A DNA stretch of 64,000 nt from Curtobacterium sp. MCSS17_007 (GCF_003234175.2 NZ_CP126257.1:2418001-2482000), one strand, 5' to 3'. Numbered from the stretch's first letter, positions 10,243 through 19,684 are shown. The notes: a model not told the origin generated them from the sequence alone. Made by a program: numbers and translations.

Positions 10243-10455
10243 CTACTCGTTGCCGATGCGCTTGTCGGCCTGCTCGCGGGCGTCGTCGATCTTGTCGTCG
10301 TACTTGCCGCCGGTGGCCTTCTTGACCGCGTCGGCCACGCCGCCGAGGACCTTGTCGCTGACACCCTCGGCCTGCTCGCTCTTCAGGGCGTCCTGGACCT
10401 TGCCGTCCTGCAGCAACGCCTGTGCCTTCTTCGTGATGTCGTCGAACCCCGCCAT
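10243..10455 (-). CDS. Rv0909-type antitoxin homologue
   Basis: A 70-residue, highly charged helical protein (MAGFDDITKKAQALLQDGK...) matching the small family annotated as antitoxin after Mycobacterium Rv0909. In Mycobacterium the partner toxin Rv0910 is a SRPBCC-fold protein encoded next to it. Here no such toxin is adjacent: the nearest genes are sufS and a ClC channel, and the closest SRPBCC gene lies 1.8 kb away on the other strand. It is likely a solitary member, which is common in this class, and antitoxin function is doubtful. GAGGTGAGGAGC precedes the ATG. Confidence 0.7.
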   Translation of the reverse strand: MAGFDDITKKAQALLQDGKVQDALKSEQAEGVSDKVLGGVADAVKKATGGKYDDKIDDAREQADKRIGNE

Positions 10456-10536
10456 GGGCAGCTCCTCACCTCTGCGGGACCCGTCGCCCCGACCTGCCGC
10501 CGATCGTAGGCGCGCGTCGGACGGGTGTCCGGCGCG

Positions 10537-11832
10537 TCAGACCATCTGGGCGCTGCGTCGCCGCGCCAGCAGGTAGGACACCGCCACCGAACCGGTGATC
10601 GCGAGCAAGGACGGGATGAGGATGTCCGTCCCCTCCTGCGTGAACTCGACGACGAGCACGAGGGCCGTGAACGGCGCCCGCATCGTGGTCGCGAGGAAGG
10701 CCGCGGCACCGACGAACGCGAAGGCGGCGAGGCTCGACCCGTCGGCGGGCCAGAGCAGCACCCAGAGTCCGCCGAGCGCCGCCCCGACTGCCGACCCGAT
10801 GGCGATCGACGGTGTCAGCGTGCCACCGACCGCGCCGGCGCCGATGGTCGCCGAGGTCGTGATCGTCCGGATGATGCCGAGGAGCAGGAGGAAGACGATC
10901 GGCGACAGCCCGGCGAAGGTCGGCGCCTCGGTCGTGGCGTTCATCGCGACGAGGCCGAGTGCGCGCCCGTTGCCGAGGATCTCCGGGAACGGCACGGCGA
11001 TGAGTCCGACCATCGCGAACACGACGGGCAGCACGACGAGCAGGTGCCACCCCTTCGGCGCCATCCCCTGCAGCCGGTTCGTGAGCTTCACGAACCCGAC
11101 CCCGGCGAACCCGAGCAGCGGCCCGATGATGATCGCCCACACCAGCAGCGACGGCGACATGTGCATCGCGGGCACGTGGTAGAGCACCTCGTCCGGGATC
11201 ACGAGCCGCGCCGTGAACGCGGCGATCGCACTCGTCGCGAACGCCGGCAGTGCGGTCGCGAACGTCAGCTCGCCGAGCAGCACCTCGACGGCGAAGAGCG
11301 CACCGCCGAGCGGCACGTCGTACACGGCGGCGAGGCCGGCGGCGGCGCCGCACGCGACGAGGATGCGCGTCTCGCGCCCGGTCAGCCCGGCGCGCGCCGT
11401 GACGAGCTGCGACAGCCACGCACCGATCTCGCGGGGCGCGACCTCCTTGCCGATCGACGCTCCGAGCCCGACGGCCAGGATCTGCACGGCAGCGTTCGCG
11501 ACCGTGGCGAGCGCCGGCATCCGCTTGCCGCCGACGGCCGCGGTGACCGACACGACGGGCTTCGCCCAGCGCCGGAGCGCCCACCAGGCGACCCCCGTGA
11601 GGACGCCGGCTGCGGTGAGCGCGAGGAAGCGGTTGAGTCCCGAGGGTGCGTCCGCCGCTTCGAGGTGCCCGCCGAAGGGGTACCCGAACGCGACGAACTG
11701 GATGGCCTGCAGCGCGAGCCAGACGGAGATCCCGGCGACGCCGCCGGCGATCCCGACGAGCGCGGTGATCACGGCGAGCTTGAGGGCCCAGACCGGCGTG
11801 GTCGTACGTGTCGCGTTCCCGGTCTGCGGCAT
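10537..11832 (-). CDS. ClC family chloride channel or H+/Cl- antiporter
   Basis: A 431-residue membrane protein with the ClC architecture. GLGASIGKEVAPREIGAW is the helix-N motif containing the gating glutamate (GxEGP-like, here GKEVAP, a variant of the usual GREGP). AVYDVPLGGALFAVEVLLGE and the C-terminal AAFLATTMRAPFTALVLVVEFT are also family signatures. No cytoplasmic CBS domains follow. The ATG at 11832 is preceded by TAGGCT and a 7-nt gap, so I take it as a leaderless start over the ATG at 11853. Confidence 0.85.
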   Translation of the reverse strand: MPQTGNATRTTTPVWALKLAVITALVGIAGGVAGISVWLALQAIQFVAFGYPFGGHLEAADAPSGLNRFLALTAAGVLTGVAWWALRRWAKPVVSVTAAVGGKRMPALATVANAAVQILAVGLGASIGKEVAPREIGAWLSQLVTARAGLTGRETRILVACGAAAGLAAVYDVPLGGALFAVEVLLGELTFATALPAFATSAIAAFTARLVIPDEVLYHVPAMHMSPSLLVWAIIIGPLLGFAGVGFVKLTNRLQGMAPKGWHLLVVLPVVFAMVGLIAVPFPEILGNGRALGLVAMNATTEAPTFAGLSPIVFLLLLGIIRTITTSATIGAGAVGGTLTPSIAIGSAVGAALGGLWVLLWPADGSSLAAFAFVGAAAFLATTMRAPFTALVLVVEFTQEGTDILIPSLLAITGSVAVSYLLARRRSAQMV

Positions 11833-11890
11833 GACGGGAAGCCTAGCGGCCATCGGGACCGCCCCACGGACCGTCGACTGGGGCTGTGTA

Positions 11891-11934
11891 CGGACGGGAG
11901 GCCCGTGGCGGGGCCGCCACGGGCCTCCCGTCCG
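11891..11934 (-). terminator. long perfect hairpin after alpha-galactosidase gene
   Basis: Two 21-nt arms, beginning CGGACGGGAGGCCCG and ending CGGGCCTCCCGTCCG, pair without mismatch around a 2-nt loop. It lies 20 nt past the stop of the alpha-galactosidase gene and before the ClC gene. No U-tract is present. It belongs to the recurring GGACGGGAGGC hairpin family of this window. Confidence 0.75.
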
Positions 11935-11953
11935 GCTGCTGGTCGCGTCGCGG

Positions 11954-14083
11954 TCAGACGGCCGTCACGCGGAACGGGACCACCCGGTCAGCCGGCAGGA
12001 GCGGCGGCTGCAAGCCGACCTGCTCGAGCACGCGACCGCTGAAGACGCGGTCGCCCGACCACCACCCGGGGGCGTGGACCTCGTGGTCCCCGCCGATCAG
12101 CACGGGGTCGACGCGGTACCGCGTGTCGGGGTCGAGGTCGCGGAAGACCACGCGCCCGATGCCGGAGACCTCGGACCGACCCGTGCTCGCGACGAAGAAC
12201 GCGGCCTGCCGGCGGTCTTCGGCGACCACGCCGTACACCAGACGGGTCGGGTCGACCTCGTCGACGCGGACGACCCGGCCGCTGTGCAGCAGGGCGCGCC
12301 ACTCCTTGTGCAACGCGATCCAGGACGCGAGCGCCCGCTCCTCGTCCTCGGTCGCCTGCGCCAGGTCCCACTCGATGCCGAAGTGCCCGATCAGGGCGGT
12401 CCCCGCGCGGAAGGACACGTCGTGGAAGCGCCCGGTCGTGTGGTTCACCCCGCTCGCGACGTGCGCGCCGAGGAGCTCCGGCGGCAGGAGCTGCTGCGTC
12501 CAGCGGTGCATCTGCTGGCGCTCGAACGGGTCGATGTCGTCGGACACCCACACGCGGTCGGTGTGCTCGAGCACCGCGAGGTCGACCCGGGCCCCACCGG
12601 ACGAGCACGACTCGATCTCGAGCTGCGGGAAGCGCTCCTTGAGCGTCGCCATCAGCCGGTAGGTGGCCAGGGTCTGCTCGTGCACGGCGGCACCACCGCC
12701 CGGGTGCCCGGCCTCGACCAGGTCGCGGTTGTGGTCCCACTTGACGTACTCGACCGCGTACTCCCCGATGATCGCCGTCATCCGCTCGAGCACGTGGGCG
12801 TACGCCTCCGGGATCGCCAGGTTGAGCACCTGCTGGTCACGCGAGCGGACGGGCAGCCGACCGTCGGCCTGCATGATCCACTCGGGGTGCGCCCGGGCGA
12901 GGTCGCTGTCCTCGTTCACCATCTCCGGTTCGAACCACAGGCCGAACTCCATGCCGAGCGCACGGACACGGTCGACGATCGGACCGAGGCCGTCGGGCCA
13001 GACGTCCTCGTCGACGTACCAGTCGCCGAGGCCCGCGTGGTCGTCGCGGCGGCCGCGGAACCAGCCGTCGTCGAGCACGTACCGCTCGACCCCGAGCCGC
13101 GCGGCCCGCTCGGCGAGGTCGGTGAGGCGGGCGAGGTCGTGGTCGAAGTAGACGGCCTCCCAGACGTTGATCGTCACCGGGCGGGGCGTCGCCGGGTGCT
13201 GCGGGCGGCTGCGGAGCCACCGGTGGAAGCGCCCGGCCTGGTCGTCGAGACCGTCGCCCCAGGCGGCGTACACCCAGGGGCCCTCGTAGGTGTCGCCGGT
13301 GGCCAGTCGGACCTCACCGGGGAGCAGGAGCTCGCCGCCCCCGGCGACCTGGCGCCCGGTGGACAGCCGTTCGGCGAAGTGGCGGTGGTTGCCGCTCCAC
13401 GCGGTGTGCACCCCCCAGACCTCGCCACGGGCGAACCCGAACCCGGGCTCCCCCACGCTGAGCACGGTCGCGGCGTCGGAGCCGGTGCGGCCCTTGCGGC
13501 TGTCACGCTCGTGGGTGCCGACCACGAGCTCGCGACGCTGCGGGGTGCGCTCCTTGCCCCATCGCCCGGCGAAGTCGAGGACCTCGCGGGCACGGGACGG
13601 CACCGGGAACGCGACGGTGAGGTCGTCGACGGTGTAGACGCCGTCGGCGGTGTTCGTGACGGCGGCGCGGGCACGGACCAGTCCGGACCCGAGCACCTCG
13701 ACGATGACGCGGACGGCGAGCCCGGCGGTGGTGTCCGCGGCCTCGGCGACGACGCGGTCGGCGTCGACCTCGAGCGCGGTGACGGTGAAGGCGGGCGACC
13801 AGTCGCGGCCGTCGCGGTGGCCCGAGAGTCCGGGCCGGCCGGTCCAGCCGCGGTGGGGCTCCGGCAGCAGGGCGAGGCGGACGGGCACGTCGGCCTCGTT
13901 GTTGGCGACCGGGGCGACGTCGGCATCCGCGAGGGCGACGAGCTCGTCGTGGTCGAGCGGCCCGAGGGCGGCACCCCAGTGCACGACGGCGGGCAGCGCG
14001 TCGTCACGGCAGTCGAGCACGAGCGACACCCCGCCGGCGCTGAGGTGGACGAGGTCGTGCGCGGTCTGCGAGGTGGTGGGCAT
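11954..14083 (-). CDS. alpha-galactosidase, GH36 family
   Basis: A 709-residue glycoside hydrolase that would release terminal alpha-galactose from raffinose-type sugars or galactomannan. The order is that of GH36: N-terminal beta-supersandwich, TIM barrel (from about residue 310, VERYVLDDGWFRGRRDD), then a C-terminal beta domain. Asp450 in KWDHNRD is the expected nucleophile, and Asp515 in SDDIDPFERQQMHRW the acid/base. CSSGGARVDL is the conserved substrate loop. No signal peptide is seen, so it is cytoplasmic and relies on an importer encoded elsewhere. The ATG has GGAGC 6 nt upstream. Confidence 0.93.
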   Translation of the reverse strand: MPTTSQTAHDLVHLSAGGVSLVLDCRDDALPAVVHWGAALGPLDHDELVALADADVAPVANNEADVPVRLALLPEPHRGWTGRPGLSGHRDGRDWSPAFTVTALEVDADRVVAEAADTTAGLAVRVIVEVLGSGLVRARAAVTNTADGVYTVDDLTVAFPVPSRAREVLDFAGRWGKERTPQRRELVVGTHERDSRKGRTGSDAATVLSVGEPGFGFARGEVWGVHTAWSGNHRHFAERLSTGRQVAGGGELLLPGEVRLATGDTYEGPWVYAAWGDGLDDQAGRFHRWLRSRPQHPATPRPVTINVWEAVYFDHDLARLTDLAERAARLGVERYVLDDGWFRGRRDDHAGLGDWYVDEDVWPDGLGPIVDRVRALGMEFGLWFEPEMVNEDSDLARAHPEWIMQADGRLPVRSRDQQVLNLAIPEAYAHVLERMTAIIGEYAVEYVKWDHNRDLVEAGHPGGGAAVHEQTLATYRLMATLKERFPQLEIESCSSGGARVDLAVLEHTDRVWVSDDIDPFERQQMHRWTQQLLPPELLGAHVASGVNHTTGRFHDVSFRAGTALIGHFGIEWDLAQATEDEERALASWIALHKEWRALLHSGRVVRVDEVDPTRLVYGVVAEDRRQAAFFVASTGRSEVSGIGRVVFRDLDPDTRYRVDPVLIGGDHEVHAPGWWSGDRVFSGRVLEQVGLQPPLLPADRVVPFRVTAV

Positions 14084-14163
14084 CGTTGCTCCGGTCGGCG
14101 TCGGTGACGGGTCCGAGCCTGGCTGCCCGAGCGCGCTCGGCGCAACCCGACGCGCGCGCGGGA

Positions 14164-15147
14164 TCAGAACCAGCGCTTCACCTTGAACACGACGAACAGG
14201 ATCGCGGCGAAGGCGATCATCGCGACGATCGACAGCGGGTAGCCCCACGTCCACGACAGCTCGGGCATGTGCGTGAAGTTCATGCCGTAGATCGCCGCGA
14301 TGAGCGTCGGCGCGAACAGGATCGCCGCCCAGCCGGAGATCCGCTTCGTGTCGTCGTTCTGCTTCTGCGCCGCCAGGGTCGAGTCGACCGTCAGCGCGTT
14401 CTGCAGCAACTGCCGGAACGTGTCGAGGCGTTCGACGGTGCGGATCACGTGGTCGAGCACGTCACGGAAGCGGCGCTGCAGCTCGACGGGCAGGTGGTAC
14501 TTCTCGGCGCCGCGGTGCAGGTTCTCGATCATCCCGATGAGCGGTCGGGCGGCACGTTGGAAGTCGACGACCTCGCCGAACAGCTCGTAGATGCGCTTCG
14601 ACACCCCGGCGACACCGGAGAACAGCTGGTCCTCGATCTGGTTGATGTCCTCCTCGAGCCCGTCGATGACCGGGGCGTAGCCGTCCACGATCGAGTCCAT
14701 GAGCGCCCAGAGCTGTGCCTGCGGTCCGGCGGTGACGAGTCCGGGCTTGCCGCTCATGCGCCGCAGTGCGCGCGGGACCGCCTCGCGCCCACGGGGGTCC
14801 GCGGCGACCACGGCCAGGAAGAAGTCCTGGCCGACGAAGGCGTGCACCTCGCCGAACTCGACCTCCTCGGCACCGTCGTGGTAGACCGCGGGCTTGAGGA
14901 CCGTGAAGAGCGTCGACCCGTAGCGCTCGAGCTTCGGGCGCTGGTGCCCCTCGGCGGCGTCCTCCACCGCGAGCTCGTGCAGTCCGAGCGCGACCGCGAC
15001 GTCGCCGAGCTCCACGGCGTCCGGCTCGTGCAGGACGATGCACGCGCTGGCGCCCTGCTCCCCCACCAGGCGGAAGGTGTCGTCGAGGGACGGGCACGCC
15101 ATCGGGGCGATGCGGTCGACGTAGACGGTGTTGAGCTCGACGGTCAC
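14164..15147 (-). CDS. corA: CorA family magnesium/cobalt transporter
   Basis: A 327-residue CorA-type channel with a large cytoplasmic alpha/beta and helical funnel domain, then two C-terminal transmembrane helices. TM1 ends in YGMNF, the invariant selectivity motif, followed by the loop THMPELSW, and the chain ends in the basic FKVKRWF. The GTG at 15147 lies 6 nt after a TACGGT box (15154-15159), giving a probable leaderless start. It is divergent from the TspO-like gene. Confidence 0.93.
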   Translation of the reverse strand: MTVELNTVYVDRIAPMACPSLDDTFRLVGEQGASACIVLHEPDAVELGDVAVALGLHELAVEDAAEGHQRPKLERYGSTLFTVLKPAVYHDGAEEVEFGEVHAFVGQDFFLAVVAADPRGREAVPRALRRMSGKPGLVTAGPQAQLWALMDSIVDGYAPVIDGLEEDINQIEDQLFSGVAGVSKRIYELFGEVVDFQRAARPLIGMIENLHRGAEKYHLPVELQRRFRDVLDHVIRTVERLDTFRQLLQNALTVDSTLAAQKQNDDTKRISGWAAILFAPTLIAAIYGMNFTHMPELSWTWGYPLSIVAMIAFAAILFVVFKVKRWF

Positions 15148-15291
15148 CACGCCACCGTACGCACCGTGCCGCCGGGCCGCTCCCGCCCCGCCGTCCTCGT
15201 CCGTCCCCTGGCACCTGGGGACGCGCTGCGTGCCGGCGACGACCGGGGGCCTACCGTGCAGGTCATCAGCATGCTGACGAACGGAGCGGAC

Positions 15292-16092
15292 ATGAAGAGG
15301 ATCTGGAAGCGCATCGCGATCGCGGTGAGCGCGGTCGTGGCGGTGGTCGGCGCGTACGTCGGGTCCGGCGCAGCGGGAGGAACACCCATCCAGGACGCAG
15401 CGGGAGGGGCCCTCTCCGCTTCCTCGACGGCGATCGCCCCCGACGGACCGGCGTTCTCCATCTGGAGCGTGGTCTACGTCGGGCTCATCGCGTACGCGGT
15501 GCGGCAGTTCTTCCGCACCGCCGACGACGAGCGCCACGAGCGCCTGTTCGTACCCGCGGTGCTGTCCCTGCTGCTGAACGCGGCGTGGATCCTGTCCGTG
15601 CAGTTCGGGTTCCTGTGGGCGAGCGAGCCGGTCATCGTCGCGCTGCTGGGCGTCCTGGTGTGGGCGTTCGCAGTGCTCCGGCGCACCCGGCCGTCCGGCA
15701 CCGTCGAGGCGGTCGTGACCGACGGGACCTTCGGCCTGTACCTCGGGTGGGTCTGCGTCGCGACCGCGGCCAACACCGCCGCGGTGCTGACGGCCGCGGG
15801 CTTCCGGGGCTTCGGGTTCGGGCAGGACGTCTGGGGCGTGGTCGTCGCCGCGGTGGCCGGCCTCGTCGGCGTGCTGCTCGCGATCTGGGGCGGCGGGCGA
15901 CTCGCACCGACCGCGGCGCTGTCCTGGGGTCTCGCGTGGGTCGCGGTCGGGCGGCTCGACGGCTCGCTCGTCTCGGTGCCGACGGCGGTGGCGGCGGTCG
16001 TGGCGATCGCGGCCGTCGTGGTCGTCACGCTCGCGGTCCGCACCCGCACGGGCTGGGTCGGCTCGAGGCGTCCCGCGGCGCGCGTGTCGTAG
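15292..16092 (+). CDS. TspO/MBR-like (tryptophan-rich sensory protein-like) membrane protein
   Basis: A 266-residue protein with about seven to eight hydrophobic segments. After a first TM come APDGPAFSIWSVVYVGLIAY and LLNAAWILSVQFGFLW, the pattern of long TspO-related proteins in actinobacteria, where FxIWxxxY and NxxW sit in TM1 and TM3 of the TspO core. Its role is unknown; porphyrin or lipid binding is known only for short TspO. The ATG at 15292 has GGAGC 6 nt upstream. The ATG at 15271 is closer to a TACCGT -10 but has no ribosome binding site. Confidence 0.65.
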   Translation: MKRIWKRIAIAVSAVVAVVGAYVGSGAAGGTPIQDAAGGALSASSTAIAPDGPAFSIWSVVYVGLIAYAVRQFFRTADDERHERLFVPAVLSLLLNAAWILSVQFGFLWASEPVIVALLGVLVWAFAVLRRTRPSGTVEAVVTDGTFGLYLGWVCVATAANTAAVLTAAGFRGFGFGQDVWGVVVAAVAGLVGVLLAIWGGGRLAPTAALSWGLAWVAVGRLDGSLVSVPTAVAAVVAIAAVVVVTLAVRTRTGWVGSRRPAARVS

Positions 16093-16180
16093 CCGGGCCG
16101 CGCATCGGGCGGCGCGGTGCGGTGCGGCCCTGTCCGCGGCGGCCGCTGCCAGCCCGCCTCGCAGGCAGCCGGAGTGGTCC

Positions 16181-16231
16181 GCGAACGCGACAGTGCGCCG
16201 CCGATCTCCGGGGGCACACTGTCGCTTTCGC
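16181..16231. terminator. bidirectional hairpin between convergent genes
   Basis: The arms GCGAACGCGACAGTG and CACTGTCGCTTTCGC (one mismatch) flank a 21-nt loop. It lies between the convergent TspO-like and alanine dehydrogenase genes. It is unlike the GGACGGGAGGC family. The long loop makes a repeated extragenic palindrome an alternative. Confidence 0.5.
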
Positions 16232-16282
16232 GCAGTACTCGCGGGAGGTGCGGCGCGCGACGGCGCGTCAGCTCCCCGCGCG

Positions 16283-17383
16283 TCAGCGCACGGCGGCCGC
16301 CAGACCGTGCGCAGCGGCGACGGCCTCGTTGACGACGCGGCCCGCGTGCACGTTCACACCCTTCGCGAGCGCCGGGTCGGCCTCGGTCGCCCGCTCCCAG
16401 CCCTGGTCGGCGATCGCCAGCGCGTAGGGCAGCGTCGCGTTCGTCAGCGAGATCGTGCTCGTGCGGGGCACCGCGCCCGGCATGTTCGCGACGCAGTAGT
16501 ACATGGCGTCGTGCACGAGGAAGGTCGGGTCGTCGTGCGTCGTGGGCCGCGAGCCCTCGAAGCACCCGCCCTGGTCGATCGCGATGTCGACCAGGACCGA
16601 GCCCTGCCGCATGTCCGCGACCATCGCGTCGGTGACGAGCTTCGGGGCAGAAGCCCCGGGGATGAGCACCGACCCGATCACGAGGTCGGCGTCCCGCAGG
16701 GCGTCGGCGATCGCGTGGGAGGAGGACCGGAGCGTCGTGATCCGACCGTCGAACCGGGCGTCGAGCGCACGGAGCCGCGGCAGGCTGATGTCGAACACGG
16801 TGACCTCGGCCCCGAGTCCGAGCGCCATCGTGGCCGCGTGCTCGCCCGCGACGCCACCGCCGATCACCACGACCCGGCCCTTCGGGGTGCCCGGGACGCC
16901 ACCGAGCAGGAGCCCGCGACCCCCGTTCGCCCGCATGAGCTGGTGCGCGCCGACCTGCACCGACAGCCGTCCGGCGATCTCGGACATCGGCGACAGGAGC
17001 GGCAGCGAGCGGTCCGGCAGCTGCACGGTCTCGTAGGCGATGGCAGTGGCCCCCGAGGCGACGAGCGCGTCGGTCAACGGCCGGTCCGCCGCCAGGTGCA
17101 GGTAGGTGAAGAGCACCTGGCCGGGGCGGATCGCGTCGTACTCCGATGCCACGGGCTCCTTGACCTTGAGCACGAGCTCGGCGCGTCCCCAGACCTCGGC
17201 CGCGGTGTCGACGACGGTGGCACCGGCGGCGCGGTACTCGTCGTCGGAGAACGATGATCCCGTGCCGGCGCCGGCCTGCACGAGCACCTGGTGGCCGTGC
17301 AGCGCGAGCTCACCGACGCCCGCCGGGGTCGCCGCGACGCGGTACTCGTTGTTCTTGACTTCGGTGGGGACGCCGATCAGCAT
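16283..17383 (-). CDS. ald: alanine dehydrogenase
   Basis: NAD-dependent L-alanine dehydrogenase of 366 residues, converting alanine to pyruvate and ammonium and back. Lys75 (KVKEP) and His96 (TYLHLAAD) are the catalytic pair at the same numbers as in the Mycobacterium tuberculosis enzyme. VVVIGGGVAGEHAA is the NAD-binding glycine loop and MPGAVPRTST the conserved C-terminal motif. The ATG is preceded by AAGGAG at ideal distance. An AraC gene lies just upstream on the same strand, but a hairpin separates them. Confidence 0.95.
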   Translation of the reverse strand: MLIGVPTEVKNNEYRVAATPAGVGELALHGHQVLVQAGAGTGSSFSDDEYRAAGATVVDTAAEVWGRAELVLKVKEPVASEYDAIRPGQVLFTYLHLAADRPLTDALVASGATAIAYETVQLPDRSLPLLSPMSEIAGRLSVQVGAHQLMRANGGRGLLLGGVPGTPKGRVVVIGGGVAGEHAATMALGLGAEVTVFDISLPRLRALDARFDGRITTLRSSSHAIADALRDADLVIGSVLIPGASAPKLVTDAMVADMRQGSVLVDIAIDQGGCFEGSRPTTHDDPTFLVHDAMYYCVANMPGAVPRTSTISLTNATLPYALAIADQGWERATEADPALAKGVNVHAGRVVNEAVAAAHGLAAAVR

Positions 17384-17494
17384 CACGGACTCCTTCGTGG
17401 GCGGTGCAGGTGTCAGCCACGATGCGCCAGGGTTCGTCACCCGCGCGTTTCCGCCGAACATCTGCGCACGGAGCGAGCGGTCGGTGCGACCGCG

Positions 17495-17530
17495 TTCGGT
17501 GAGCGCCCCCGCGAGGCGCTCCGGACCGAA
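17495..17530 (-). terminator. interrupted hairpin between AraC and ald genes
   Basis: TTCGGT plus GAGCGCC pair with GGCGCTC and ACCGAA, with a 3-nt bulge and a 7-nt loop. It lies 8 nt past the AraC stop and about 110 nt before ald. It is a likely terminator of the AraC gene, or an attenuator for ald if both are co-transcribed. Confidence 0.45.
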
Positions 17531-17537
17531 CCAGCGG

Positions 17538-18554
17538 TCAGCGCGCTCGGAGCGACTCACTGGGCAGCTCCCCGAAGCGGGCTCGGTAGGTGGCCGAGAA
17601 CCGACCGAGGTGCCCGAACCCCCACGAGCGGGCGATGTCCGCGACGCTCGTCTCGTCGCGGTCGCCGCGCAGCAGGTCACCGCGAGCGCCGTCGAGCCGG
17701 ACCCCGCGGAGCAGGTCGCCCGGCGTCTGGTCGAGGTGTCGCCGGAGCGACTGCTGCAGACCACGCGGGCTCAGCCCGGCCGCCGCGGCGATCTCGGGCG
17801 TCCCGATCGGGTCGCGGGCGTGGGCGTGCACGTACTCGAGCGCACGGCGCAGCCGGTCGTGCTCCGGCCCGTGCCCGCGCACGGTCGCCTGCCAGCGCTC
17901 ACGGTGCGGGAAGGCCTCGACCGCCGCGGCGGCGAAGGCGTCCGTGATGGTGCGCTGCACGGTGGGGCTGAGCTCGTGCCCGACATCGAGCCACGTCGAC
18001 GAGTGGGCGCGCACGGCCGCCTGCCATGCCCGGATGCCCTCCGCCGTCGGGCGGCGCATCGGGTCGAAGGTGAGGTCCGGGTCGCCGACGACGCTCCGCA
18101 GGTACTCGCGGTCGAGCTGCACGAGGTTCAACCCGATGTCGCGGTGGTGCAGCTCGTACGCGTCTGGCAGCACCACCGGCACCCCCGGCTCGAGGTCGAC
18201 CGACCGACCGTCGAACGTGATCGTGCTCGCACCGGACCGGAGCCAGGCGACGATGACCTGATCCTCGACGACGCTCTCGGTACGGAGGTCGACCAGGAAC
18301 CGCGACGAGCGGAGCGACAGGCGCTCGTCCCCGACCCCAGCGAAGTCCCACTGCGGTCGCTGCCGGGTCCGGCGGACGCGCGGTGCCCGGAAGTCGTAGT
18401 CGCCGGTGAAGAACGACAGGGCTTCATCGACGTCGGTGCCGACGAGCCGACGGAAGGAGCGGCCGTCCCGGCTGCCGCCGTCCTGGGGCTCGGTCCGTGC
18501 CGGAACGGGGCGCTCGGGCACGGTCGGACCGTGGTTCTCGCGAGGAAGCACCAT
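17538..18554 (-). CDS. AraC family transcriptional regulator
   Basis: A 338-residue regulator. The N-terminal half has the AraC-binding-like cupin domain (PF14525 type). The C-terminal 100 residues hold two helix-turn-helix units: IGTPEIAAAAGLSPRGLQQS, then SVADIARSWGFGHLGRFSATYRARFG with the family-typical W-GFGHLGRFS-YR signature. Its target is unknown; ald downstream is a candidate only by position. The ATG at 18554 sits 7 nt after TAGGTT (18562-18567), so it is probably leaderless. Confidence 0.88.
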   Translation of the reverse strand: MVLPRENHGPTVPERPVPARTEPQDGGSRDGRSFRRLVGTDVDEALSFFTGDYDFRAPRVRRTRQRPQWDFAGVGDERLSLRSSRFLVDLRTESVVEDQVIVAWLRSGASTITFDGRSVDLEPGVPVVLPDAYELHHRDIGLNLVQLDREYLRSVVGDPDLTFDPMRRPTAEGIRAWQAAVRAHSSTWLDVGHELSPTVQRTITDAFAAAAVEAFPHRERWQATVRGHGPEHDRLRRALEYVHAHARDPIGTPEIAAAAGLSPRGLQQSLRRHLDQTPGDLLRGVRLDGARGDLLRGDRDETSVADIARSWGFGHLGRFSATYRARFGELPSESLRAR

Positions 18555-18601
18555 GCACCAGAACCTACGGGGGACCACTGACAAGAACGTCGTGATCTGA
18601 C

Positions 18602-19564
18602 TCAGGGCTGCAGGATCGCCTGCCCCACGCTCTCGTCGAGGATGAGGTCCGTGACGAGCCCGGCGGCCAGCGCACCCTTGAGCGACGCGGCCTTCGACCG
18701 GCCCGCGACGACACAGACCCTGCGCGGTGCGCGCTTGATCGTGTCGAGGTCCGGCGCACCCGCCCGAGCGTTCACGCCGATGTCCTTCCACGAGCCGTCG
18801 GCCCGGTAGAACACGGTCGAGACGTCCCCGACGACGCCGGCGTCGGCGAGCTCGTCACGGTCGGACGGGTCGAGGTACCCGCCGGAGTACACGTGCGAGG
18901 GCACGGGGGCCTGCGGGGCGCCCACCCCGAAGACGACCAGGTCCATCCGCTCGTGCAGGTCGAGCACCCGTCGGATCGACCGTTCCCGGAAGAGCATGTC
19001 CTTCGTCGCGGGGTCGTCGAAGAACGCCGGCACCGGGAACTGCTGCACGAACGCGCCGTACGCCTCGCCGAAGCGCCGCAGGATCTCGGAGGCGTACACG
19101 ATGCCGGTCGTCCGGGTGTTCGCCGCACCGTTGATCTGCACGACGGTGGAGCCGTGCGTGGTCTTCGGCACGAGGTACCGGCTGACCGCGCTGACGGTCG
19201 ACCCCCACGAGATCCCGATCACCATGTTCGACTCGACGTACTGCGTCAGGATGCGTGCTGCGCTGAGCGCCACCCGCTCGAGTCGGTCGACGTCGCTCGT
19301 GTGGTCCGGCACCGGCACGACGTGCGCGTGCACGCCGAAGCGCGCGCGGATGTTGCGGCTGAGCGCGGCAGCCTGGTCGAGGGGCGAGCGGATCTGGATG
19401 TCCACGAGCCCGGTGTCCCGTGCGTACTTCAGCAGCCGCGACACGGACGAGCGCGAGGTCCCGAGCTCGTCGGCGATGGCGTCCATCGTCAGGTCCTGCA
19501 GGTAGTACAGGTGCGCGGCGCGCAGCGCCTGCTGCGTGCGCATCGGCTGCGCTGCGTCACTCAT
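18602..19564 (-). CDS. SorC/DeoR-type sugar-binding regulator, probable regulator of glpD
   Basis: A 320-residue regulator. The N-terminal HTH reads LTMDAIADELGTSRSSVSRLL (residues about 25-45). The remainder is the sugar-phosphate-binding SorC domain with GISWGSTVSAV and the conserved C-terminal GLVTDLILDE segment. It would bind a phosphorylated metabolite, and because it is divergent from a glycerol-3-phosphate dehydrogenase gene, glycerol-3-phosphate or a relative is likely. Two identical-type inverted repeats lie in the shared intergenic region, one only 13 bp from this start codon, pointing to autoregulation. Confidence 0.88.
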   Translation of the reverse strand: MSDAAQPMRTQQALRAAHLYYLQDLTMDAIADELGTSRSSVSRLLKYARDTGLVDIQIRSPLDQAAALSRNIRARFGVHAHVVPVPDHTSDVDRLERVALSAARILTQYVESNMVIGISWGSTVSAVSRYLVPKTTHGSTVVQINGAANTRTTGIVYASEILRRFGEAYGAFVQQFPVPAFFDDPATKDMLFRERSIRRVLDLHERMDLVVFGVGAPQAPVPSHVYSGGYLDPSDRDELADAGVVGDVSTVFYRADGSWKDIGVNARAGAPDLDTIKRAPRRVCVVAGRSKAASLKGALAAGLVTDLILDESVGQAILQP

Positions 19565-19576
19565 GGGAACCGAGCA

Positions 19577-19590
19577 TGCACGGACGTGCA
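19577..19590. promoter_or_regulatory. SorC operator candidate 1
   Basis: The inverted repeat TGCACG-GA-CGTGCA lies 13 bp upstream of the SorC regulator start. The same arms recur 108 bp away, and I do not see them elsewhere in the intergenic regions I examined. Confidence 0.65.
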
Positions 19591-19684
19591 GGGCCTCTGC
19601 AACCCCTGTCGCGCCTCCCGGCCGTCACCCCCACGTCCGGAGCGGCGTTGCGAGCCGCCGCGGCAGGCTGTCGGACACGTGTGC

